Positions 8,142 through 17,646 of a stretch of DNA of 64,000 bases are shown here, piece by piece. The stretch lies in contig JAUQQC010000001.1 of NCBI GenBank assembly GCA_030550025.1, positions 1 to 64,000 of the forward strand, given 5' to 3'. A program made the position numbers and the translations under genes. Numbering within the stretch: the first letter of the stretch is position 1; each line of letters opens with the position of its first letter. Under the pieces are notes generated by a model. That model was not told the DNA's origin. It worked only from the letters and a program-made list of their open reading frames with translations, and did not search any database. The stretch is from Acidobacteriota bacterium. Its GTDB lineage: Bacteria; Acidobacteriota; Blastocatellia; HR10.

Positions 8142-10505
8142 CTATCGCTTCAAGGCAAACGTCCCATTCTCTCGACCCAAGAGCGTGGCTAAGCTCCCGG
8201 TGGGAAGGCCAGCAACGACCACGTCCAACAATCCGTCGTCGTTGAAGTCTCCAAGTCCCAGCGAAACCGGCTCCGCAATCGCTCGCAGACGTCGGACAAT
8301 CCGAGGCCGTCCCTGATCAAAGCCAATGAACGTGACCATACTGGCCGTGAGGTTCGGGACCACCACGCCAGCCGTTCCGCCGAAGAACTCGCCGCTGATG
8401 ATGGACGTCGGTCGCTCGACTGAGTCCACATCCACACGTGTGAAGTCGAGACTTCGGCTCTTACCTCGGGAAAGGAGGAGGGTGACCGAGTTCGAGAAGA
8501 GATTGGCGATGGCAATGTCCATTTGGCCGTCTCGATCGAAATCGCCCGTGGTGCTTGAGATCGGATATTCGCCGACCTCTCGACGTCCCACTTCGCTGAA
8601 ACGGCCGCGCCCGTCGCCGCGGAAGAAGACCACCTCGTTGGTCTCAATCGCCGTCACGATCAAATCGGCAACTCCGTCCTCGTCCCAATCGGCGACGGCA
8701 ACCGAGCTGGGTTTCCCCTCAAACAAGGGGATGGTTGCCAACGGACGGAACGTCCCGTCTCCTCGACCAAGGAGAATAGCTACATCAGCCGATCCCTGCT
8801 CGGCAATCGCCAAGTCGAGCACACCATCCCGATCGAAGTCTGCTAGCGTGACGGCCACCGGCTTCGTGCCGGGGAGTTGTAACTCGCGCCCCTTTCGGAA
8901 CGTCCCATCCCCGTTGCCGAGGAAGACGGTGATGCTGTCCGAGAGCGAGTTCACCACGACCGCGTCGGTCTTCCCATCCCCGTCGAAGTCGCCCGCTTTC
9001 ACGTCCATGGGGCTTTCCGCTGTCGCATAGGTCTTGAAGCGCCGGAACGTCCCATCGCCTTTGGAGAGATAGACGAGGAGCCGATTCGTCTCAGAATCCA
9101 CCAGGAGAACACCCTTGGGCACCTTCGGCAGAGCCGCCGAAGCCGTTGCCGTTCGAAAGCCACCTACGGCGAGGAAGGCCGTTCCCACCGTGCTCGGACG
9201 TCCACGACTTACGACCGTAGCGCTGGCTTGTTGTCCACCTCCACCGCCAGGCGGGCATGTTTTGTCCTTGGGGTCGCAAGGCGGGGAACCGGAGCCGCCA
9301 CCCAATTGGACAGCATTCATCAGAGGCCCATGTCCGGTCACGATGGCGACGATGGTGATCTGGACGCTAGAGTTCGCCCCCACGCTCCCTCGAATGATGA
9401 GCTGACCGTTTTCCGGGCTCACCCATTCCGTTGGAGTGGCAGAGATGAACTCCATCCCGGAAGGCAACTGTTCGGTGATCTGAAAGATTTCGGGCTTATT
9501 CCCACCGTTCGTCACCGTGATCGTGCACGTCACCGGCAGACCCACAGTGACCGTGCGCGGCTCGCACGTCTTAGTGATCGAAAGCGCACCACCTTTGCCA
9601 CCACCTTTGCATTCGTTCTCATACTCGCATCGGACTTCTTGGAGAACACACCCTTTGTACGGAGGAAGGAGACGCTCTGGAGTTACAATGTATCCGATAA
9701 AGCCCTTGTCGCACAGCTCTGGAGGGATTTCCACTTCGGCTGCCATCACATCGCACGCCCAACGCGCTCGGCACCGACTCCTGACGAACCTACAGTCACC
9801 CTTTAGAACTTGATCCTCGCGGGCAAGGCAGTACTCTCTTGATGAACCGGTGATCTGCCCTACGCCATTGCTTGTGGTGATTTCAAGTTTATCGGTTCTC
9901 CGTTCAATAGTGATCATGGGGATGAGAAACGTCCCATCGCCCCCTATCGCTCGCTTGACGATGGTGAGTGCGGGACCGCCTCCACCACCGCCGCCACCTC
10001 CACCGCCGCTGCCTGCCGGGGCGTTCGTGAATGTACACCAGACGATTTGTCCCGGCTGCAATTGTGGTCCACAAGAACTCTGATGCCCAACGCGCTGGCA
10101 AATGGTCCGAACCTCGCCACTAGCGTCTCGGCACTCCGGTCCACTGAGCAATTGCCACCCATCTGGAAGGATCTCCTGCAGATAGTACTGTCCAGGAGTG
10201 AGGAGCACGGACTTAGAAGCCCATGCGCATCCTGCCGCCTTGGGTGTCGAGAAATCCGAGGCTTGAAGGAGTACGCTGGCTACAAGGTTTAGTGCCTGAT
10301 CGTAGATATTGAATTGGAAATCGGTGGGAGATCCACCTTGAATACACTTCTGGATCCATAGCGTGGCGGGCTCTTGCCTGGCTGCGAGGGCAGGAGTATC
10401 CGTTGGTTGGGAAGACCCTAAGAGGAAGAGCCCGACGATCGCGGCAGTAGGGAGAAGCAATCGCCCTTTCCTCCAGCTTCTCAAAGACATCGTTTGTTTG
10501 TCCAT
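8142..10505 (-). CDS. Large secreted protein with DUF11-like and FG-GAP/VCBS repeat domains
   Basis: 787 aa from ATG 10505, preceded by AAGGAGG; the frame also opens at 10532, but a predicted transcription start near 10526 argues against that. A signal peptide is followed by a Cys-bearing N-terminal region and a poly-Gly linker (about eleven Gly). A DUF11-type Ig-like domain follows (TCTITVTNGG ... ITEQLPSGMEF). The C-terminal half has FG-GAP propeller blades with calcium-binding DxDxDGxxD loops: DFDGDGKTD, DFDRDGVLD, DWDEDGVAD, DFDRDGQMD and DFNDDGLLD. One blade lacks the loop. It is probably exported to the surface; ligand and role are unknown. Confidence 0.8.
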   Translation of the reverse strand: MDKQTMSLRSWRKGRLLLPTAAIVGLFLLGSSQPTDTPALAARQEPATLWIQKCIQGGSPTDFQFNIYDQALNLVASVLLQASDFSTPKAAGCAWASKSVLLTPGQYYLQEILPDGWQLLSGPECRDASGEVRTICQRVGHQSSCGPQLQPGQIVWCTFTNAPAGSGGGGGGGGGGGPALTIVKRAIGGDGTFLIPMITIERRTDKLEITTSNGVGQITGSSREYCLAREDQVLKGDCRFVRSRCRARWACDVMAAEVEIPPELCDKGFIGYIVTPERLLPPYKGCVLQEVRCEYENECKGGGKGGALSITKTCEPRTVTVGLPVTCTITVTNGGNKPEIFQITEQLPSGMEFISATPTEWVSPENGQLIIRGSVGANSSVQITIVAIVTGHGPLMNAVQLGGGSGSPPCDPKDKTCPPGGGGGQQASATVVSRGRPSTVGTAFLAVGGFRTATASAALPKVPKGVLLVDSETNRLLVYLSKGDGTFRRFKTYATAESPMDVKAGDFDGDGKTDAVVVNSLSDSITVFLGNGDGTFRKGRELQLPGTKPVAVTLADFDRDGVLDLAIAEQGSADVAILLGRGDGTFRPLATIPLFEGKPSSVAVADWDEDGVADLIVTAIETNEVVFFRGDGRGRFSEVGRREVGEYPISSTTGDFDRDGQMDIAIANLFSNSVTLLLSRGKSRSLDFTRVDVDSVERPTSIISGEFFGGTAGVVVPNLTASMVTFIGFDQGRPRIVRRLRAIAEPVSLGLGDFNDDGLLDVVVAGLPTGSLATLLGRENGTFALKR

Positions 10506-10532
10506 AGCCCCCCTCCTTATGAATTTGGCCAA

Positions 10533-10563
10533 ATTATGCAGTGCATGATGGGGGACCTGTCAA
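10533..10563 (-). promoter_or_regulatory. Promoter for the FG-GAP protein gene
   Basis: On the minus strand a perfect TTGACA (10563-10558) is followed after 19 bases by CATAAT (10538-10533). The predicted start of transcription is near 10526, upstream of the ATG at 10505. The spacer is longer than ideal. Confidence 0.45.
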
Positions 10564-10644
10564 TCGGTCAAAGGGAGTATTTTTGCCTCCGGCGAAGGGA
10601 GTAGCCTCTGACGCGGCGTACGATGCGAAACCAGCGCAAGGAGC

Positions 10645-10653
10645 TGGTATAAT
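10645..10653 (+). promoter_or_regulatory. Extended -10 promoter for the nucleotide-sugar dehydrogenase operon
   Basis: TGGTATAAT: a TG dinucleotide one base before a perfect TATAAT (10648-10653). No good -35 is visible, which extended -10 promoters tolerate. The ATG at 10690 follows, with GAGGG at 10677-10681 as ribosome binding site. Confidence 0.5.
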
Positions 10654-10689
10654 GAATGGCGTTCAACCAACTGATAGAGGGCGACGCTT

Positions 10690-12006
10690 ATGCTTGAGGG
10701 AGTGGGGGCGGAGTTAGAAGCGCGGATCCTGGAGCGTCGGGCGCGCGTGGTCGTTCTGGGCTTAGGGCATGTGGGGTTGCCACTGGCCGTGGAGTTCGCG
10801 CGGGCGGGATTTCCTGTGATCGGGATAGACATTGATGCGCGGCGAGTCGCGCACCTTGAGCGAGGGGAGAGCTACGTGACCGATGTTCCTTCGGCGGAGC
10901 TTGAGCCACTCGTTCGGAGTGGGAGGTTGCGTGCGAGCGTGGATGCGTGCGCCCTCGCGGAGGGGGATCTCGCCTTCATCTGCGTGCCGACGCCGATGAG
11001 CAAGTCCCGGGAGCCGGACCTCTCGTATATCTGGCGGGCGGTGGAGACGGTGTGCGAGCATCTGCATCCGGGAATGCTCGTGGTGCTGGAGAGCACAACC
11101 TATCCGGGGACGACCGAGGACGTGGTGTTACCTCGGCTGTGCGCGACGGGATTGACCTTGGATCGCGATTTCTATCTGGCCTTCTCGCCCGAGCGGATTG
11201 ATCCTGGCAATCGGCGCTATCGGCTTCGGGATATTCCGAAGCTCGTTGGCGGAGCGAGCGCGCAAAGCGCACATCTGGCGGCGCTCGCCTATCGGCAGAT
11301 CATCGCGCGGGTTCACGTCGTCTCCTCGGCGCGGGTGGCCGAGATGGCCAAGCTCTTGGAGAACACGTTTCGGGCAGTCAACATTGCGCTGGTCAACGAA
11401 TTCGCCCTCATCTGTCGGGCGCTCGGGGTGGACGTATGGGAGGTTATCGAAGCGGCCGCGACCAAGCCTTTTGGCTTCATGCCGTTTTCTCCGGGGCCGG
11501 GGATTGGCGGGGCCTGTATCCCGGTGAATCCCGGATACCTCGTGTGGAAATCTCGGCGGCATGGCTTCGAGCCTCGGCTCATCGGCATGGCGGAGGAGAT
11601 CAATCGGTTCATGCCATATTATGCTGTGGAGGTGATCGCGGAAGCGCTCAACGCTCTGGGGAAGCCGGTGAAAGGCGCCCGCCTCCTCCTTCTGGGCGTC
11701 GCGTACAAACGAGACGTGGGCGATGTGCGGGAGTCTCCAGCGGTGACGATCCTCGAGGAGTTGCTGCGGCGTGGAGCGGATGTGGCGTATTCGGATCCGT
11801 ACGTCGAGTGCGTGGAGATCGGGACGGGCGTCTTTCGGAGCGTCCCGTTGACGGCTGAGGCGCTGGCGGCTTCCGATGGCGTGGTGATTGTGACTGACCA
11901 CTCGGCCTTCGACTATCGGCTCATCGTCGAGCGAGCCCCTTTGGTCGTAGACCTTCGGAACGCGACGCGAGACCTCGGGCGGCAGCCCAACGTGGTGCGA
12001 TTATGA
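10690..12006 (+). CDS. Nucleotide-sugar (UDP-glucose/UDP-ManNAc type) dehydrogenase
   Basis: 438 aa. The N-terminal Rossmann domain has VVLGLGHVGLPLA; the central domain has FSPERIDPG and the helix LLENTFRAVNIALVNE; the catalytic Cys276 lies in GGACIPVNPGYL; the C-terminal domain has GVAYKRDVGDVRESP. Such enzymes oxidise a UDP-sugar twice with NAD+ to the uronic acid used in surface polysaccharides. The overall pattern is closer to the WecC/WbpA group (GGHCIPVDP) than to UDP-glucose dehydrogenase (GGSCFPKD), but the conserved His is Ala and the Asp is Asn here. It overlaps the next gene by four bases (ATGA). Confidence 0.9.
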   Translation: MLEGVGAELEARILERRARVVVLGLGHVGLPLAVEFARAGFPVIGIDIDARRVAHLERGESYVTDVPSAELEPLVRSGRLRASVDACALAEGDLAFICVPTPMSKSREPDLSYIWRAVETVCEHLHPGMLVVLESTTYPGTTEDVVLPRLCATGLTLDRDFYLAFSPERIDPGNRRYRLRDIPKLVGGASAQSAHLAALAYRQIIARVHVVSSARVAEMAKLLENTFRAVNIALVNEFALICRALGVDVWEVIEAAATKPFGFMPFSPGPGIGGACIPVNPGYLVWKSRRHGFEPRLIGMAEEINRFMPYYAVEVIAEALNALGKPVKGARLLLLGVAYKRDVGDVRESPAVTILEELLRRGADVAYSDPYVECVEIGTGVFRSVPLTAEALAASDGVVIVTDHSAFDYRLIVERAPLVVDLRNATRDLGRQPNVVRL

Positions 12007-13556
12007 AGAGGGCTGTCGGAGCGGGACTCTTGGTCGGCGCATTCCTTCTGGTATTGGGGGCGACGATCCAAATCTCCCAATGGGGGAGGCCCCTGCCGCC
12101 GCGCTTTTCTCTGCTAGCGGCGTATGATCGCGACCGGGATGGCGCCATAGACGAGTGGGCGTATCGCGCGAGAGAAGAAGGGCGGGTGATCTTCCGCGAT
12201 CGCGATGGGGATGGGCGTGCGGATCAACTCCTCTTTTTCCTGGGAGAGAAGCTGGAGTGGGAGGTCGTTCGTCCGGCGCCGGTCCTGTGGCGTCCGGAGC
12301 GCACCGTTTCAGCGCCGACGAGCGCGTCGGCACGACATCTCGTGCTCTGTTTGGATGGCGTGCCCTTCGAGATCATGGCGGCGCTCTGGCGAGAGGGGCA
12401 TTTCCGAGAGTTTCTTCCGCCAGAGCGTGTGATCAGTACCTTTCCCGCCGACTCCGATGTCGCGCTCTCGGTGCTGCTTCAGGCGCCGCCTTCGCCGGGA
12501 TATGAGAATCGGTATTTCGATCGGCAGGCGAATCGCCTGAGCGGAGGCGTTCGCGTCACCTTTCGGCAAGATCTCCCGTATCATCGTCGGCTCGACTATG
12601 CCTTTCCTGGCGTTCTGCGTGGTCCGGCATATCTCTTCCCCGAGAAGGCCTTCTTCGACGATCTGGCCCGCGTGCGCGCGCGATTCCGCGCGTCGTCCGA
12701 GCGCGTCTTCATTGCGCATCTCTCGACGACCGACGTGTTGTTTCACGTGTATCCGCCCGAGCGAGCGCGGCGGTATCTGCTCACTGTCGAGCAAGTCGTG
12801 CGCGAGCTTCTCTTGGAGAGCCGTGGCACGTTGACGATCACGCTCCTCTCGGATCATGGGAATACGCTCTCGGTCGTCCGGCGCATCGCGCTCGAAGATG
12901 CCTTGCGCGCGGCCGGCTATCGCGTAGAGGGGCGCTTGCGGGATGAGCGAAGCGTGGTGATCCCGGGATATGGATTGATTGGGGCGGTGGCGCTCTACGT
13001 CCGTCCGGAGAGCGTGGAGCAGGTGTGTCGCATCGCACAGGAGGTTCCGGGCGTGGACTTCTGCGTCTTTCGCGAGCAGCGGGGGGAAACGCCGGTGGTC
13101 GTCGTCGAAGGCCGACGTGGACGCGCACGCCTTCGGTTCGATCCGACGCGCGAGGCGTTTCGCTACGATGTCATTTGGGGGGATCCGCTGCAGCTTCTTC
13201 CGCTTTGGGAGGAGCTGCGACGGGAAGGGAAGGCGGAACCCGATGGCTTCATTCCCCAAGCGGTGTTGTTTGAAGCGACAGTCGGGCATATCTATCCGGA
13301 TGCTGTGCGTCGCCTCTACGAAGCGATGGGAGGACGTCAGGTGGAGAATCCGGCCGATCTGCTGCTGAGTTTACAGGACGGATACTATTTCGGCAGTCGG
13401 CGCTTCGATTGGTTCGTTCGATTGCGCAGCACGCACGGGGGGGCTACCGGACGGTCCTCGGTGGGGTTCGTCATGTCCACGGACGTTCGCTTTGCGCGCC
13501 CGCTCTCGGCGCGAGAGGTCCTTCCGGCGAGCGGGATCGTCGCCGCGACGCCATGA
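12003..13556 (+). CDS. Membrane-anchored alkaline-phosphatase-superfamily hydrolase with Ca-binding-like loops
   Basis: 517 aa. An N-terminal hydrophobic anchor (LLVGAFLLVLGATI) is followed by two EF-hand-like Asp-rich loops, YDRDRDGAIDEW and RDRDGDGRADQL. A hydrolase domain then has the superfamily's metal-site landmarks: LCLDGVPFE, a serine/threonine-bearing STFPADSD segment where the nucleophile usually lies, TTDVLFHVYP, LLSDHGNT and a late STHGG. The family includes phosphodiesterases and sulfatases; the substrate is unknown. Translation is coupled to the nucleotide-sugar dehydrogenase (ATGA overlap), so a role in modifying an exported polysaccharide or lipid is a reasonable inference. 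Confidence 0.65.
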   Translation: MKRAVGAGLLVGAFLLVLGATIQISQWGRPLPPRFSLLAAYDRDRDGAIDEWAYRAREEGRVIFRDRDGDGRADQLLFFLGEKLEWEVVRPAPVLWRPERTVSAPTSASARHLVLCLDGVPFEIMAALWREGHFREFLPPERVISTFPADSDVALSVLLQAPPSPGYENRYFDRQANRLSGGVRVTFRQDLPYHRRLDYAFPGVLRGPAYLFPEKAFFDDLARVRARFRASSERVFIAHLSTTDVLFHVYPPERARRYLLTVEQVVRELLLESRGTLTITLLSDHGNTLSVVRRIALEDALRAAGYRVEGRLRDERSVVIPGYGLIGAVALYVRPESVEQVCRIAQEVPGVDFCVFREQRGETPVVVVEGRRGRARLRFDPTREAFRYDVIWGDPLQLLPLWEELRREGKAEPDGFIPQAVLFEATVGHIYPDAVRRLYEAMGGRQVENPADLLLSLQDGYYFGSRRFDWFVRLRSTHGGATGRSSVGFVMSTDVRFARPLSAREVLPASGIVAATP

Positions 13557-13575
13557 TCGGTTCCGAGCGCGCCAG

Positions 13576-13584
13576 TGGTATAAT
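13576..13584 (+). promoter_or_regulatory. Extended -10 promoter, near-leaderless
   Basis: TGGTATAAT again, identical to the element at 10645. The ATG of the next gene (13594) is only ten bases after it, so the mRNA would have almost no 5' leader. Confidence 0.4.
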
Positions 13585-13593
13585 GAGCACGGG

Positions 13594-14370
13594 ATGCGGC
13601 GGACGTTTGATGTCGAACATTTTTCGATCATTGAGCAAGCGCGGCGCCGAGCCGAGCGACTCGTGTGGGGCTTTTATGTCCTCTCCGGACGCGAAGGCGA
13701 GCGCATTCGCTACGAGGTGAAAACGCTTCGCGATCTGCGTCCCGAAGAGGTACGCGATGACGCGCTGGCGCATTTGGTCTGTTACGAATGCGTGCGGCGC
13801 GTCGGCACCCATATCTTGCAGCAGTACGAGCTGTATCGCATCTGTCTGCAAGATCATCGGCTGTTGGAAGTCGCCCGTGCGCTTCCCCAACCGCTCGATC
13901 TGCGCGCCTTGCTCCTTTACGTCCTCACGCATGAGTTGGTTCACGTGGTGCGTTTCGTTCAGAAGTTGCAGCGGATGGACCTTCCGGTGAGCGAACGCGC
14001 GGCCGAGGAGGCCATCGTCGAGCGGACGGCGTGGAAGATCCTCGCGCGCGTGCGTGCCTATCCCATGGAGCGATTGCGCGCATTCCTCTCCCCACGTGGG
14101 TGGGGACGCCCCGAGGGCGCCGACGCGTTACTCCGGCCGCCGCTTCGGGGCGATCTCTCAGACGTTGCAAGCGGAAACGCGATCCCATCCTTCTGGCAGG
14201 CGCCCGACCTCAATCCGCCCGCTTCCGGAGGAAGGTCGGCACGTCCAAGTCCTGAGACGAGCGCGCCGGAAGTCCGGTCTCAGGAGGAGAGAACGCCGAT
14301 CCCGATGGTCGCGTCGGAATGCTCTTGGCTTCGGCGAGCTCGGCCTCGCGATCGAATCCCGTGGCGATGA
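13594..14370 (+). CDS. Protein of unknown function with HExxH motif
   Basis: 258 aa if it starts at ATG 13594 ([10 protein letters not shown]). An acidic/basic N-terminal half leads to [13 protein letters not shown], an HExxH zinc-metalloprotease-like motif, followed by a conserved-looking Glu-rich helix ([15 protein letters not shown]) that could supply a third ligand. No signal peptide is evident, so it is probably cytoplasmic. After about residue 170 the sequence becomes Pro/Arg/Ser-rich, and the last 161 bases lie antisense over the 3' end of ftsZ. That is unusual and suggests the original stop has been lost. I do not recognise the family. Confidence 0.55.
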   Translation: MRRTFDVEHFSIIEQARRRAERLVWGFYVLSGREGERIRYEVKTLRDLRPEEVRDDALAHLVCYECVRRVGTHILQQYELYRICLQDHRLLEVARALPQPLDLRALLLYVLTHELVHVVRFVQKLQRMDLPVSERAAEEAIVERTAWKILARVRAYPMERLRAFLSPRGWGRPEGADALLRPPLRGDLSDVASGNAIPSFWQAPDLNPPASGGRSARPSPETSAPEVRSQEERTPIPMVASECSWLRRARPRDRIPWR

Positions 14371-15340
14371 CCGTGATCTTGATCTCATTGCGCATGGTTT
14401 CGTCAATCACGGCGCCGAAGAGGATGTTCGCCTCCTCATGAGCGGCCTCGCGGATCAGCGTGATGGATTGATTGACCTCATGCAGCGTGATGTCCGGACC
14501 GCCGGTCACGTTGATGAGCACGCCGCGGGCGCCCTGGATTGAGGCCTCCTCCAGGAGCGGGCTGGAGATCGCCCGCTTGGCCGCATCGAGCGCCTTGTTC
14601 TCTCCGGTCCCGTGCCCGGTGCCCATTAGGGCGCGCCCCATACCGCTCATGATCGTCTTCACGTCGGCGAAGTCGAGGTTGATGAGCCCGGGGGTGGTGA
14701 TCAGATCCGAGATGCCTTGCACAGCCTGGCGCAGCACGTCATCGGCGAGCTTGAAGGCTTCCAGGAGGGTGAAGTTGCGATCCACAATGCTCAGGAGTCG
14801 CTCATTGGGGATAGTGATGAGGGTGTCTACGCACTCGCGTAATTCTCGCAGACCTTGTTCGGCCACCTCCATCCGTCGGCGGCCCTCGAAGTGGAAAGGC
14901 TTGGTGACGACGGCCACCGTAAGTGCGCCCACCTCGACGGCCAGGCTCGCGATGATCGGGGCCGCACCGGTCCCCGTTCCCCCTCCTAGTCCGGCGGTGA
15001 CGAAGACCATGTCGGCGCCTTCGACGATCTCCAGAATCTTCTCCGTGTCCTCCAGGGCGGCCTGTCGCCCCACTTCGGGATTGGCTCCGGCACCCAACCC
15101 TTTGGTCAGCTTCGCGCCGAGCTGAATCTTAATCGGGGCTTTGGACATCTTCAGGGCTTGCAGATCGGTGTTCGCAGCGATGAACTGCACGCCCTCGATG
15201 CCCGCCTCGATCATGTGGTTGATGGCGTTCCCTCCGCTGCCTCCGACGCCGATGACTTTGATCACGGCCCCGTTGGCGGCCTCCTCGGCGAAATCGATCT
15301 TCAAGCTGCTCACGAAATCTCTGGTTTCCGCTTGCATCAT
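14210..15340 (-). CDS. ftsZ: Cell division protein FtsZ
   Basis: 376 aa. This tubulin-like GTPase forms the cytoplasmic division ring. Seen: the N-terminal [15 protein letters not shown], the tubulin signature [10 protein letters not shown], the T7 loop region [11 protein letters not shown], a short variable linker, and the C-terminal [13 protein letters not shown] peptide that binds FtsA. The start is ATGATG with AAGGAGGGGAG upstream. It is the last gene of the division cluster, 37 bases after ftsA. Its 3' end is overlapped by the convergent HExxH gene. Confidence 0.98.
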   Translation of the reverse strand: MMQAETRDFVSSLKIDFAEEAANGAVIKVIGVGGSGGNAINHMIEAGIEGVQFIAANTDLQALKMSKAPIKIQLGAKLTKGLGAGANPEVGRQAALEDTEKILEIVEGADMVFVTAGLGGGTGTGAAPIIASLAVEVGALTVAVVTKPFHFEGRRRMEVAEQGLRELRECVDTLITIPNERLLSIVDRNFTLLEAFKLADDVLRQAVQGISDLITTPGLINLDFADVKTIMSGMGRALMGTGHGTGENKALDAAKRAISSPLLEEASIQGARGVLINVTGGPDITLHEVNQSITLIREAAHEEANILFGAVIDETMRNEIKITVIATGFDREAELAEAKSIPTRPSGSAFSPPETGLPARSSQDLDVPTFLRKRAD

Positions 15341-15377
15341 CTCCCCTCCTTATGCATGTTTTCTCGATCCGTTCGGT

Positions 15378-16619
15378 TCAGAAGAAATTCGCCAGCCAGC
15401 TCCGGACGCGCGCGGCCGTGCGCGAGATCGCTCCCGGCGCCGACATCGCGCGATAATACCGTCCCAGGCGTCCGCGGTGAGCGATCATCACCAAGCCGAT
15501 CGCCGTTGTGTAGAGCGGGCTGTTGGTCTCTTCCGAGAGCCCAGTCACCCCAAGGGGGTATCCCAGGCGCGTGGGGTGGTCGAAAATCTGCTCGGCTAAA
15601 TCGGTCAGACCTTGCAGGAGCGCTCCGCCGCCGGTCAGGATGATCCCACTGGAGAGCTCGCGCTCGAATCCGGCGCGCTTGATCTCCTCATTGACGTGGC
15701 CGAGGATCTCTTCGGCGCGCGGTTGTAGGATCTCGCACAAGAGCTGCCGCGAGAGCGCGCGCGGCGGGCGCCGACCGACGCTGGGAACTTCAATCGTCTC
15801 ATCGTTCTCGGCCGCGAGCGTCGGCAGGACGCACCCGTAGGTCCGCTTAATCCGCTCGGCCTCGGGGATCGGCGTGCGCAGGCCGAAAGCGATGTCGTTG
15901 GTGAAGTGTGATCCTCCGAAGGGAAAGATCGCCGTGTGCTGCACGGCGCCGCGTTGGTAGATGGCGAGACTCGTCGTCTCGCCCCCGATATTGATGACCG
16001 CCGATCCGTACTCGCGCTCGTCATCGGTGAGCGTGGCCTCGGCGGCCGCGACTGGCTCCAGCACGATATCGGCCACCAGCAGACCGGCGCGATTCACCGC
16101 GCTGATGATGTTCTGCCGGACTGTGATGGGGCCGGTGATGATGTGCACGGCCACTTCCAGGCGCGTGCCCAACATATCGAGGGGATCGCTGATGCCATCC
16201 TGGCCGTCAATGATATACTCCTGCGGTTGGACATCAATGATCTCATGTCCGCCCGGGAGCGTGACGACGCAGGCCGTCTCGATCACGCGCTTGATGTCGG
16301 CGCGCGTGATCCGCCGATCGGCATTCGTGATGGCGATGACCCCACGATTGTTGAGCCCGCGCAACAGCGTTCCCGACATGCTCACGTGAACCGATTCGGC
16401 AATGAGCCCGGACATTCGCTCGGCCTCCTCGACCGCGCGCCGAATCGGTTCGGCTGCGGCGTCGGGATTCACGATGACGCCTTTGCGAAGCCCGCGGGAC
16501 TCGGCCGTTCCGACCCCCATGATCTCCAGCCGGCCATCATCGTTGACCTCAGCGATGACAGCCGTTGTCCGCGTGGTGCCGATGTCGAGTCCAACGACGT
16601 GCGTCTCCTGTCTGGCCAT
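15378..16619 (-). CDS. ftsA: Cell division protein FtsA
   Basis: 413 aa. This actin-family ATPase ties FtsZ to the membrane. Seen: phosphate loop VGLDIGTTRTTAVIAE, the SHS2/1C region (SMSGTLLRGLNN), phosphate-2 motif AVINIGGETTSLAIY, adenosine motif IILTGGGALLQGL, and a C-terminal amphipathic end (ARVRSWLANFF) suited to membrane binding. It lies between ftsQ and ftsZ in the standard order, 3 bases after ftsQ. Confidence 0.97.
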   Translation of the reverse strand: MARQETHVVGLDIGTTRTTAVIAEVNDDGRLEIMGVGTAESRGLRKGVIVNPDAAAEPIRRAVEEAERMSGLIAESVHVSMSGTLLRGLNNRGVIAITNADRRITRADIKRVIETACVVTLPGGHEIIDVQPQEYIIDGQDGISDPLDMLGTRLEVAVHIITGPITVRQNIISAVNRAGLLVADIVLEPVAAAEATLTDDEREYGSAVINIGGETTSLAIYQRGAVQHTAIFPFGGSHFTNDIAFGLRTPIPEAERIKRTYGCVLPTLAAENDETIEVPSVGRRPPRALSRQLLCEILQPRAEEILGHVNEEIKRAGFERELSSGIILTGGGALLQGLTDLAEQIFDHPTRLGYPLGVTGLSEETNSPLYTTAIGLVMIAHRGRLGRYYRAMSAPGAISRTAARVRSWLANFF

Positions 16620-16622
16620 AGG

Positions 16623-17645
16623 TCACCTCGCTCGTGTTGGTTGAAGTTTCGTTCGCGTGCGCGCTCGAACTCGGGCGTCCACGATCTCGCGCGAGCGCGC
16701 GGGCGTTGTGGCGCGCGGCCGTTCGGGGAGTCGAACCACGACGCGCGAAGGTTGCGAGACGTCAATGTAACTGATCGTCACATCCTCCTGCAGCAATTCC
16801 GCCGTGGGCCTGACGCCCAGGCGCTGCAGCTCCGCCGCATCTTGCTTCTTCACGGCGCTCAGGATCTGCAGGCTCAACTCGAACCGCCGCCGAAAGTCTC
16901 GATCGCCCAGATGAATCCATGTCATCGGGCTCTCGGTGAGATTCACCGTCACGTTCTTCAGATCGCGGAGGTTCACCTGATCCACCCGATCCCAATAGCT
17001 CGGCTCGGGCGCGCTCAATTCCTGCTGAAGCTGCCGATAGAGCGCTACGCGCTGCCGATTCTCCGCCGCGGCCAGATCGGAGGCCTCCTCGCTCCATCCC
17101 ACCAGCAGCGGAAGCATCTGCGATCCAAGCAGGTGAAAATCGCCGATGATCGCTCCTTCCTCGTCCACGCAAACGGGGGTACCGCGGTTCCGCGCGACGA
17201 GCGCGACGGGCGTGCGCTCAAGGATGCGCACGCGCAACTCATCGGGCAGAACCCGCGCGATCTCCACGTCCTTGATGAGGGGGTGTTTCCGGAGTTCCGC
17301 CCGCAGGGTGCGGAGATCGGTCCGCAGGACCCCGTGACTCGTCGCCCGTCGGACGACGGCCTCGATCTCCTCGGCGGAGACGCGCGCGTTGCCCGTGATC
17401 CGTAACGTCTTCATCTCGAAAGCCGCCGTTTGCATCAGGGCGCGAGCGATAAGGCCCAGCGCGCTAAGCCCCAGAAGCGGAACGAGGATCCGAAGGACGA
17501 GCCCCAGGTGGTTCCGAAGTCGAAGGCGTTCCGACCTTCGATCCGATTCGCGGGCGACGGATTCCGCCATGCGCGCCGGACGCGCGCGGCGATCCCGCAC
17601 GCGACGCGTTCGCGGCGCAACGACCTGATCCACGTGCGTGAGCAT
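16623..17645 (-). CDS. ftsQ: Cell division protein FtsQ (DivIB family)
   Basis: 340 aa. A long basic cytoplasmic N-terminus (about 50 residues, Arg-rich) is followed by one membrane helix (ILVPLLGLSALGLIARALM), a POTRA domain (FEMKTLRITGNARVSAEEI) and the beta domain typical of FtsQ, with VEIARVLPDELRVRILERTPVA. It bridges FtsBL/FtsI and other divisome parts in the periplasm. AGAAAGGAGGG precedes the ATG. The gene begins two bases after the murC stop. Confidence 0.93.
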   Translation of the reverse strand: MLTHVDQVVAPRTRRVRDRRARPARMAESVARESDRRSERLRLRNHLGLVLRILVPLLGLSALGLIARALMQTAAFEMKTLRITGNARVSAEEIEAVVRRATSHGVLRTDLRTLRAELRKHPLIKDVEIARVLPDELRVRILERTPVALVARNRGTPVCVDEEGAIIGDFHLLGSQMLPLLVGWSEEASDLAAAENRQRVALYRQLQQELSAPEPSYWDRVDQVNLRDLKNVTVNLTESPMTWIHLGDRDFRRRFELSLQILSAVKKQDAAELQRLGVRPTAELLQEDVTISYIDVSQPSRVVVRLPERPRATTPARSREIVDARVRARTRTKLQPTRAR

Positions 17646-17646
17646 G

